A stretch of DNA of 64,000 bases. Origin: Yoonia sp. (GTDB lineage Bacteria; Pseudomonadota; Alphaproteobacteria; Rhodobacterales; Rhodobacteraceae). Under the pieces are notes generated by a model, which did not search any database, had not been told where the DNA came from, and worked only from the letters and a program-made list of their open reading frames with translations. Below, one piece after another: positions 8,949 to 14,671 of the stretch. A program made the translations under genes and the position numbers. The stretch covers positions 62,001-126,000 of the forward strand of contig NZ_JAGYJK010000007.1 of assembly GCF_018402175.1 (NCBI RefSeq), written 5' to 3'. Within the stretch, counting starts at the first letter, position 1; each line of letters begins with the position of its first letter.

Positions 8949-9198
8949 ATCGACGGTTCCTTTTCAATTACGCCTGTTTTTGCGTCAACTTCTGGCACGT
9001 TTTAGGCAAGACGCAAGGGCACAACCCCACCTGCCCAATTTTGCAACAGTCAGATGACATTAGGTCAGCATAACTTATGCATTTTCTGCATAGCAGCATT
9101 GACCGATCAGCCATTGTGCAAGTGCAGCATTATCTTACATGATGGTCACAAGCGAACGGCAAGCCTGCCGCGACCAGCACAACGAAACGAGTAGTGAC
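8949..9198. other. Divergent intergenic region between mrp and the DUF1127/CcsR locus
   Basis: 250 bases without a gene. It must hold the mrp promoter and the promoter of the DUF1127-hairpin transcript. Visible items are a palindrome resembling the PhaR operators of the PHA locus (9086-9096), a second TGC/GCA element near 9118-9127, and a weak -35/-10 pair TTGTGC (9114-9119) and CTTACAT (9134-9140). In R. sphaeroides the equivalent transcript is driven by heat-shock-type sigma factors; I cannot confirm such a promoter by eye. Confidence 0.5.
9086..9096. promoter_or_regulatory. Candidate PhaR-type operator (CTGC-N3-GCAG)
   Basis: CTGC-ATA-GCAG at 9086-9096. Its context closely matches the second operator upstream of phaP (59585-59595): both read TTTTCTGCA, two variable bases, then GCAGCAT. 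The motif is short and could be chance, but the flanking identity over about 18 positions is notable. Confidence 0.4.
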
Positions 9199-9415
9199 AT
9201 GACAACCTTTAACATCACGCTTCCGACAAGCATTCCATTCATGGACCGTCTGTCCGGGCTTGCGCGCCACCCTGTCCGACAAGCTGGCCAAGCGCAAAGT
9301 GTTTCTGACAACGCTGAGCGAACTGCAGTCGCTGTCCAACCGCGATCTTGCGGATCTGGGCCTGTCGCGCTCTGCGCTGCGCGGCATCGCGCTCGAAGCT
9401 GCCTACGGCAAGTAA
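9199..9415 (+). CDS. DUF1127 small basic protein, CcaF1-like (frameshifted)
   Basis: The ATG frame at 9199 encodes MTTFNITLPTSIPFMDRLSG, then loses homology. The +1 frame from about 9260 continues with LRATLSDKLAKRKVF, the motif LSNRDLADLGLSRS and ends AAYGK at 9415. That is a complete DUF1127 protein of about 71 aa split by one extra base in GGGCTTGCGC (9256-9265). Removing either one G or one T restores SGLR. No alternative start except TTG (9260) exists in the second frame and it lacks a ribosome site. In R. sphaeroides the DUF1127 protein CcaF1, encoded just upstream of CcsR RNAs, binds RNA and affects their maturation. The position here, directly before the same kind of hairpins, supports orthology. 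It may be a pseudogene, but a consensus error is at least as likely. Confidence 0.75.
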
Positions 9416-9420
9416 TTCAA

Positions 9421-9733
9421 GAATCGGATCTGCTGCCTCCTCCCTGAAAAGGCAGATCTGACAGACCCCCGCGCTCTACCTCCTCCCGGGGCCAGGGGTC
9501 ATGATTAAGGCGGCGGCGCCCACCTCCTCCCGGGTGCCGCCGCTTTATGACACAGGTTTCGGAACCGCCCACCTCCTCCCGGGCTGGGACCGATGATACC
9601 GCCGACGGCGCCCACCTCCTCCCGGGCAAAGTTGGCGAGGACGCGCCTTGCTTCTTCTCCTCCCGAGACGCAAGGAGGCGCTGATAAAAGAGAACGGTCA
9701 TGCCCACCTCCTCCCGGGCATGGCCGTTTTTTT
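9421..9733 (+). ncRNA. ccsR: CcsR ('cuckoo') small RNA array: seven CCUCCUCCC-loop hairpins
   Basis: Seven consecutive hairpins each present the anti-Shine-Dalgarno motif in the loop. CCTCCTCCC occurs at 9436-9444, 9479-9487, 9523-9531, 9572-9580, 9615-9623 and 9707-9715, with a one-base variant TCTCCTCCC at 9656-9664. In hairpins 3, 4, 5 and 7 the loop is exactly ACCTCCTCCC closed by GCCC/GGGC-type pairs. Outer stems differ completely (for example GACCCC/GGGGTC for hairpin 2, a 12-bp GC stem at 9506-9517/9536-9547 for hairpin 3, CCTTGC/GCAAGG for hairpin 6), so structure is conserved and sequence is not. Spacing is 36-51 bases. This matches the CcsR family (CCUCCUCCC-motif stress-induced RNAs), co-transcribed with a DUF1127 gene and processed from one precursor in R. 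sphaeroides, where four RNAs are known. The last hairpin doubles as terminator. Confidence 0.9.
9694..9733 (+). terminator. Terminator of the DUF1127-CcsR transcript
   Basis: Arms 9694-9705 and 9716-9727 form a 12-bp stem with one G-T pair around the loop ACCTCCTCCC, followed by TTTTTTT (9727-9733). The seventh CCUCCUCCC hairpin therefore is also a strong Rho-independent terminator. Confidence 0.92.
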
Positions 9734-9746
9734 ATGCGCGGTTGCA

Positions 9747-9782
9747 GGGGGCGCTGCCCCCACCCCGGATTAAATCCGGGGT
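9747..9782. repeat. Tandem inverted repeats between CcsR array and lrp
   Basis: Two adjacent palindromes: GGGGGC-GCT-GCCCCC (9747-9761) and ACCCCGGA-TTAAA-TCCGGGGT (9762-9782, pairing extends to 10 bp around one base). They lie about 35 bases after the lrp stop on the minus strand and next to an intergenic repeat (9791-9808). They probably contribute to ending lrp transcription or are part of a dispersed repeat. Confidence 0.6.
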
Positions 9783-9790
9783 CCCCCCGA

Positions 9791-9808
9791 AGTATTTTTG
9801 GAAATAAG
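9791..9808 (-). repeat. Dispersed intergenic repeat, copy 1
   Basis: On the minus strand this reads CTTATTTCCAAAAATACT and is identical over 18 bases to the plus-strand copy at 23352-23369. It lies 10 bases after the lrp stop codon in the direction of transcription. See the finding on 3'-end repeats. Confidence 0.7.
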
Positions 9809-9818
9809 AAGCCGGCGA

Positions 9819-10271
9819 TCAGGCCCGCGTATCCTTGGGTGATCCCATCACCATATAGCTGGTGATAGACCGCACATGCGGCACCGTGCCAAGGGTATCG
9901 GTGTGAAACGCCTTATAGGCAGGCAGATCGGCGACCTCGACCCGCAGCATGTATTCGAACGCGCCTGCCACGTTGTGACATTCGGTGACTTGCGGCGCCC
10001 CCTGCATCGCGCGTTCAAACCCCGTCTGCGCGGATTTGGTATGTTCCGACAGCCCCACAGCGACATAGACCACATAGGCCCGACCGGTCTGCGCCGGATC
10101 AAGCCGCGCGCGATAGCCTTTGATGACCCCGCTGCGTTCCAGGTCCTGCACGCGGCGCAGGCAGGCCGAGGGCGACAGCCCGACCTGTTCGGCAAGCTGC
10201 AGATTGCTGATCCGGCCATCGCGGGACAGGATGCGCAATATATGCGCGTTTATTTTGTCTATATGGGTCAT
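9819..10271 (-). CDS. Lrp/AsnC family transcriptional regulator
   Basis: 150 aa. N-terminal winged helix-turn-helix (residues about 4-62, with ISNLQLAEQVGLSPSACLRRVQDLERSGVIKGY) and C-terminal RAM ligand-binding domain (VTECHNVAGAFEYMLRVEVADLPAYKAF). The start ATG at 10271 is chosen because it begins the canonical DKINAHILRILSRDGR; the open frame extends upstream but without homology. It is divergent from a LysE-type exporter with 72 bases between starts, the classic layout of an amino-acid sensing regulator next to the exporter it controls. Three TTGCGC elements in that gap are candidate binding sites. The effector amino acid is unknown. Confidence 0.92.
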   Translation of the reverse strand: MTHIDKINAHILRILSRDGRISNLQLAEQVGLSPSACLRRVQDLERSGVIKGYRARLDPAQTGRAYVVYVAVGLSEHTKSAQTGFERAMQGAPQVTECHNVAGAFEYMLRVEVADLPAYKAFHTDTLGTVPHVRSITSYMVMGSPKDTRA

Positions 10272-10293
10272 GGGTTGCAGAAATAGCCTGAAC

Positions 10294-10342
10294 TTGCGCA
10301 ACTTGGCAATTACATTGCGCGATCTACCCACTATTGTTGCGC
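10294..10342. promoter_or_regulatory. Three TTGCGC boxes, probable Lrp-family operator
   Basis: TTGCGC occurs at 10294-10299, 10315-10320 and 10337-10342, spaced 21 and 22 bases, close to two helical turns. The first is part of the palindrome TTGCGCAA. They lie in the 72-base gap between the divergent lrp and lysE genes, so a regulator octamer could touch one DNA face. The last box abuts the lysE start codon. Confidence 0.5.
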
Positions 10343-10343
10343 G

Positions 10344-10943
10344 ATGAGTTATGACATCCTGATCGCCCTTGTGGGCTTTGCTTTTGCCTCTTCTGTCACG
10401 CCGGGGCCGAACAATGTGATGCTGATGGCCTCGGGGGCCAATTACGGGCTGCGCCGGACGGTGCCGCATATGCTGGGCATCTCGGTGGGTCATGCGTTTA
10501 TGGTGTTCATGGTCGGCGTCGTGCTGCTGGGGGTATTCTTGGCCTATCCCGCCCTGAATATCGTGCTGAAAGTCGTCAGCGCCGCCTATATGCTGTGGCT
10601 GGCCTGGAAAATCGCCAATGCAGTGCCGCCAGAGATGAAGCAAGTCACCGGCAAGCCGTTCACCTTTTTGCAGGCAGCCGCGTTTCAATGGGTCAATCCC
10701 AAAGCCTGGTTCATGGCAACAACCGCGATCAGCGCCTATGCGCCGCAGGACCGCGGGCTGGTGCTGGGGTCGCTGATGGTGGCGGGGATTTTCGCCACGA
10801 CCAACCTGCCCGCCGTCACGATCTGGGCCTGGATCGGGGTGCAGCTGCGCCGCTGGCTGGGCACCGCGCGCCGCCTGCGGGTGTTCAACATCAGCATGGC
10901 ATTGTTGCTGGTGGCGTCACTCTGGCCGATGCTGGTGGGCTAG
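10344..10943 (+). CDS. LysE/RhtB family amino-acid exporter
   Basis: 199 aa inner-membrane protein with about six hydrophobic spans. The N-terminal signature FAFASSVTPGPNNVMLMASGANYGLRR and the central FQWVNPKAWFM are hallmark LysE/RhtB motifs. Members export amino acids (Lys, Thr, homoserine, Leu and others); the substrate is not readable here. The start ATG (10344) has no clear Shine-Dalgarno sequence, so the mRNA may be leaderless or poorly translated without activation. Divergent to an Lrp-type regulator, which suggests amino-acid induced expression. Its last 4 bases overlap the end of the convergent helicase gene. Confidence 0.92.
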   Translation: MSYDILIALVGFAFASSVTPGPNNVMLMASGANYGLRRTVPHMLGISVGHAFMVFMVGVVLLGVFLAYPALNIVLKVVSAAYMLWLAWKIANAVPPEMKQVTGKPFTFLQAAAFQWVNPKAWFMATTAISAYAPQDRGLVLGSLMVAGIFATTNLPAVTIWAWIGVQLRRWLGTARRLRVFNISMALLLVASLWPMLVG

Positions 10944-13333
10944 AACGGCACATCATCAGCCGCATCGGCGCTGACGATGAACCGCGCGACGACATGTTTG
11001 GTCCCGGCCTTGTCAAAGGCGATTTCGAGCTTGTCACCTTCGATCGCCAGCACATTGCCATAGCCGAATTTTTGGTGGAACACGCGGTCATCCACGCTGA
11101 AGGCCGATATGGCGGTCGCGTCGATCGTCATGTTGCGCGCCTCGGACGGCATGGCCATGCCGCGTTGCTGGCTGCGCCCTTGCAGCCGCCGCCAGCCCGG
11201 CGAATTATAGACATCGGCGTCATGCGCTTTCTGGTGCAGATCAGACCCCGCCGCCCCCATAATCGCGGGCGAGGCGCTGGCCGCCATCCCTGCCGCCCCG
11301 AACCCGCCGCCATAAAGGCCCGGCGGCGTCAGCACCGCGACATGATCGACAGGCAATTCGTCAATGAACCGCGACGGCATCTGCGATTGCCACTGGCCGT
11401 AAACGCGGCGGTTGGCAGCAAAGGAAATGGTGCAAAGCTCTTCGGCGCGCGTGATGCCGACATAGGCAAGGCGGCGTTCCTCCTCCAGCCCCTTCAGCCC
11501 GCTTTCGTCCATCGACCGCTGCGAGGGGAACAACCCATCCTCCCAGCCTGGCAGGAACACAGACGGAAATTCCAGCCCCTTGGCCGCGTGCAGGGTCATG
11601 ATGCTGACCTTTTCGCCCTGTTCCTCGGTCTCGTTATCCATAATCAGGCTGACATGTTCGAGAAAACCCTGCAGATTCTCGAAATTTTCCAGCGCCTTGA
11701 CCAGTTCCTTGAGGTTTTCGAGCCGTCCCGGCGCCTCTGGCGTTTTGTCGTTCTGCCAAAAGCCGGTATAGCCGGATTCGTCCAGAATGATCTCGGCCAG
11801 CGCGACATGGGTATCCGCCTCGGCGCGCACTTGCGCCGCCCAGCGGTCCAGCCCTGCGACCAGTTCGGTCAGTTCCTTCAACCCCTTGCCGCCCAGCAGA
11901 CGCCCTTGGCAGACCAATCGCGCGCCTTCCACCAAGGACACGCCACCCGCGCGCGCGGTGCGCTGGATCGTCTGGATCGCCTTGTCGCCCAAGCCGCGTT
12001 TGGGGGTGTTCACGATCCGCTCAAACGCCAGATCATCGGCGGGCGACACGGCCAGCCGGAAATAGGCCATCGCATCGCGGATTTCCATCCGTTCATAGAA
12101 TCGCGGCCCGCCGATCACGCGGTAGGGCAGGCCGATGGTCAAAAACCGGTCTTCAAACGCGCGCATCTGGTGGCTGGCGCGCACCAGAATCGCCATACTG
12201 TCCAGCCCCAACGGTGCCATGCCACGGGTGCCGCGCTGGCTGGCCTCGATTTCCTCGCCGATCCAGCGTGCTTCTTCCTCGCCATCCCAATGGCCGATCA
12301 GGCGGACCTTTTCACCTTCCTGCACGGAGGTGAACAGCGTCTTGCCCAACCGGCCCTTGTTGGCGGCAATCACGCCTGACGCAGCAGCAAGGATATGCGG
12401 GGTAGAGCGGTAATTTTCTTCCAGCCTCACCACATGGGCGCCCGGAAAATCCGCCTCGAACCGCAGGATATTGCCCACTTCGGCCCCGCGCCAGCCATAG
12501 ATCGACTGGTCATCATCGCCCACGCAGCAGATATTCTTGTGCCCCGCCGCCAGCAGGCGCAGCCATAGATATTGGGCAACGTTGGTATCTTGATATTCGT
12601 CCACGAGGATATAGCGAAACCGCGTCTGGTACTGGCGCAGCACATCGGGATATTTCTGGAAAATCGTGACCATATGCAGCAGAATATCGCCAAAATCGAC
12701 AGCATTCAGGTCGACCAAACGGCGCTGATAGGCGGCGTAAAGATCGACACCCTTGCCATCGAACGCCCCGCTTTCGGTGACAGGCACCTTGTCGGGCGTC
12801 AGCGCCTTGTTCTTCCAGCCATCGATGATCCCCGCCAGCATCCGCGGCGGCCAGCGTTTTTCGTCGATATCGGAGGCCACGACCAATTGCTTGAGCAGAC
12901 GCAACTGGTCATCGGTATCAAGGATCGTGAAACTCGATTGCAGCCCCACCAGTTCGGCATGACGCCGCAGAAGTTTGGCACTGACTGAATGAAACGTACC
13001 CAACCATGGCAGACCTTCCACCGCCTCGCCCATCAGCGCGGCGATCCGGTGCTTCATCTCGCGCGCGGCCTTGTTGGTAAATGTGACCGCCAGCACCTCT
13101 TGTGGCCGCGCGGACCCTGTCGCCAGCACATGCGCGATCCGGCTGGTCAGCGCCTTGGTCTTGCCGGTCCCCGCGCCCGCCAGCATCAAGACCGGCCCGT
13201 CCAGCGTTTCCACCGCCTGCCGTTGCGCAGGGTTCAGCCCGTCCAGATAGGGCATCGCAGGCCGCGCCATCGCGCGCTGGCTCAGCGGAATGGCGGCCGC
13301 CTCAAAGGCATCATCTTCGGAATAATCACTCAT
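10940..13333 (-). CDS. uvrD: ATP-dependent DNA helicase, UvrD/PcrA type
   Basis: 797 aa superfamily 1A 3'-5' helicase for nucleotide-excision and mismatch repair. Motif order is complete: Walker A AGAGTGKTKAL near residue 53, motif Ia TFTNKAAREMKHRI, motif II LVDEYQDTN, motif III GDDDQSIYGWRGAEV, motif IV EENYRST, motif V TLHAAKGLEFPSVF and motif VI RRLAYVGITRAEE. A C-terminal Tudor-like tail (DDRVFHQKFGYGNVLAIEGDKLEIAFDKAGTKHV) is the part of PcrA/UvrD that contacts RNA polymerase. The start at 13333 (MSDYSEDD) gives the usual acidic N-terminus. Single gene, convergent with lysE. Confidence 0.95.
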   Translation of the reverse strand: MSDYSEDDAFEAAAIPLSQRAMARPAMPYLDGLNPAQRQAVETLDGPVLMLAGAGTGKTKALTSRIAHVLATGSARPQEVLAVTFTNKAAREMKHRIAALMGEAVEGLPWLGTFHSVSAKLLRRHAELVGLQSSFTILDTDDQLRLLKQLVVASDIDEKRWPPRMLAGIIDGWKNKALTPDKVPVTESGAFDGKGVDLYAAYQRRLVDLNAVDFGDILLHMVTIFQKYPDVLRQYQTRFRYILVDEYQDTNVAQYLWLRLLAAGHKNICCVGDDDQSIYGWRGAEVGNILRFEADFPGAHVVRLEENYRSTPHILAAASGVIAANKGRLGKTLFTSVQEGEKVRLIGHWDGEEEARWIGEEIEASQRGTRGMAPLGLDSMAILVRASHQMRAFEDRFLTIGLPYRVIGGPRFYERMEIRDAMAYFRLAVSPADDLAFERIVNTPKRGLGDKAIQTIQRTARAGGVSLVEGARLVCQGRLLGGKGLKELTELVAGLDRWAAQVRAEADTHVALAEIILDESGYTGFWQNDKTPEAPGRLENLKELVKALENFENLQGFLEHVSLIMDNETEEQGEKVSIMTLHAAKGLEFPSVFLPGWEDGLFPSQRSMDESGLKGLEEERRLAYVGITRAEELCTISFAANRRVYGQWQSQMPSRFIDELPVDHVAVLTPPGLYGGGFGAAGMAASASPAIMGAAGSDLHQKAHDADVYNSPGWRRLQGRSQQRGMAMPSEARNMTIDATAISAFSVDDRVFHQKFGYGNVLAIEGDKLEIAFDKAGTKHVVARFIVSADAADDVPF

Positions 13334-13393
13334 CCCCCAGACATAGCGCCATCACCGCGCCATGAAAAGCCTTGTTCTACTTCCGTTCCATCC

Positions 13394-13424
13394 CATCTTC
13401 CGAGCAAAAATATCCCCGCCGGAG
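13394..13424 (+). repeat. Dispersed intergenic repeat, copy 2
   Basis: CATCTTCCGAGC, then AAAAATATCCCCGCCGGAGG. The first 26 bases match the minus-strand copy at 41164-41189 at 24 positions; the last part matches the copy at 18173-18191. This copy lies between the divergent uvrD and lldD-like genes, unlike the others. A small palindrome GCCATT-GCA-AATGGC at 13433-13447 follows and could be an operator. Confidence 0.6.
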
Positions 13425-13472
13425 GTATCCCAGCCATTGCAAATGGCGGGAAATCCCCCCTAACGTCGCGGC

Positions 13473-14612
13473 ATGAACGCCCATGCAAAATACCCCGCGA
13501 TATCCGATCTGAAAACCCGCGCGCGGGGCCGTATCCCGCATTTCGTCTGGGAATATCTTGACAGCGCGACAGGGGTCGAAGCCACGCAAAGGCGCAACCG
13601 TACCGCGCTGGATCAGGTGCTGCTGGACCCGTCGATCCTGCATGGCGAATTCGCGCCCGATCTGTCCACCACCCTGCTGGGGCGCGACCATCCTCTGCCG
13701 ATCGGGATCGCACCCTTGGGCATGTCGGGGCTGATCTGGCCGGGGGCGGAACAGATGCTGGCGCGCATGGCCGCGCGTGAAGCCATCCCCTACACCCTGT
13801 CTACCGTGGCCAGCCAATTGCCCGAAGATGTGGGGCCACATGCGGGCGATCAAGGCTGGTTTCAGCTTTACCCCCCACGCGATCCGGTGATCCGCGACGA
13901 TATCCTGCAGCGCGCCAAGCGGGCGGGGTTTCACACGCTGGTGCTGACAGTCGATGTGCCTGTCGCCTCGCGGCGCGAACGGCAGACGCGGGGCGGGCTG
14001 ACGCAGCCGCCGAAACTGACGCCGCGGCTGGCGCTGCAGGCGGCGCGCTGTCCGGCCTGGCTGCTGGGCATCAGGCAGACCGGCATGCCGCGCCTGCGGC
14101 TGATGGAAAGCTATAGTCAGGTCAAAGGCTCGCTGCCATCGAACCAGCACATCGGCTACCTTTTGCGCACCTCGCCGGATTGGGATTATTTCAAGGCCCT
14201 GCGCGATGCATGGGACGGCCCTTTGGTGGTCAAGGGCGTGGGCCGCGCCGATGATGCCGCGCGCCTGACCGACGAAGGCGCGGATGCGATCTGGGTCAGC
14301 ACCCATGCGGGCCGGCAGTTCGACGGCGGTCCCGCCAGTATCGAAACGCTGCCTGCGATCCGTGCCGCCACCCCGCTACCAGTGATTTTCGACAGCGGTA
14401 TCGAAGGCGGGCTGGACGTTTTGCGCGCGCTGGCCTTGGGCGCGGATTTCGTGATGCTGGGCCGCGCGTTTCATTACGGGCTGGCCGCGATGGGCGAACC
14501 GGGGGCAGCCCATGTGCTGGATATCCTGCGCCAGGACATGATTTCCAACATGGGCCAGCTGGGCGCGCGCAGCCTGAAAGACCTGCCTGCCTGCCTGCGC
14601 CAGACCCCTTAA
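13473..14612 (+). CDS. FMN-dependent alpha-hydroxy-acid dehydrogenase (LldD-like)
   Basis: 379 aa, the length of L-lactate dehydrogenase/glycolate oxidase family members. FMN-binding features are seen at FVWEYLDSATG (substrate Tyr region), IAPLGMSGLIWPGAE, QLYPPRD, LTVDVPVASRRER and K254 in LVVKGV. The catalytic base is H278 in STHAGRQFDG with R281; most relatives have SNHGGRQLD, so Asn-His-Gly is replaced by Thr-His-Ala, which may alter substrate. The C-terminal half has FDSGIEGGLDVLRALALGADFVMLGRAF. Likely oxidises a 2-hydroxy acid and passes electrons to the quinone pool. No lactate permease or regulator is adjacent; pyc follows 59 bases later, so both may feed pyruvate into central metabolism. 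Confidence 0.88.
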   Translation: MNAHAKYPAISDLKTRARGRIPHFVWEYLDSATGVEATQRRNRTALDQVLLDPSILHGEFAPDLSTTLLGRDHPLPIGIAPLGMSGLIWPGAEQMLARMAAREAIPYTLSTVASQLPEDVGPHAGDQGWFQLYPPRDPVIRDDILQRAKRAGFHTLVLTVDVPVASRRERQTRGGLTQPPKLTPRLALQAARCPAWLLGIRQTGMPRLRLMESYSQVKGSLPSNQHIGYLLRTSPDWDYFKALRDAWDGPLVVKGVGRADDAARLTDEGADAIWVSTHAGRQFDGGPASIETLPAIRAATPLPVIFDSGIEGGLDVLRALALGADFVMLGRAFHYGLAAMGEPGAAHVLDILRQDMISNMGQLGARSLKDLPACLRQTP

Positions 14613-14671
14613 CCATCTGGACGTCTCCGCATTTGCCGCTTACCAATGCTGCAACTGCGAAGGGGACGACA

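Noticed and set aside
9421-9733. CRISPR array
   Set aside because: The repeated unit is only 9-14 bases, each lies in its own hairpin with unrelated stems, spacing varies from 36 to 51 bases and no cas genes are near.
10595-12379. 594-codon plus-strand ORF
   Set aside because: It lies antisense to the lysE end and uvrD, is rich in His, Arg and Gln, and has no recognisable domain; typical of a high-GC shadow frame.
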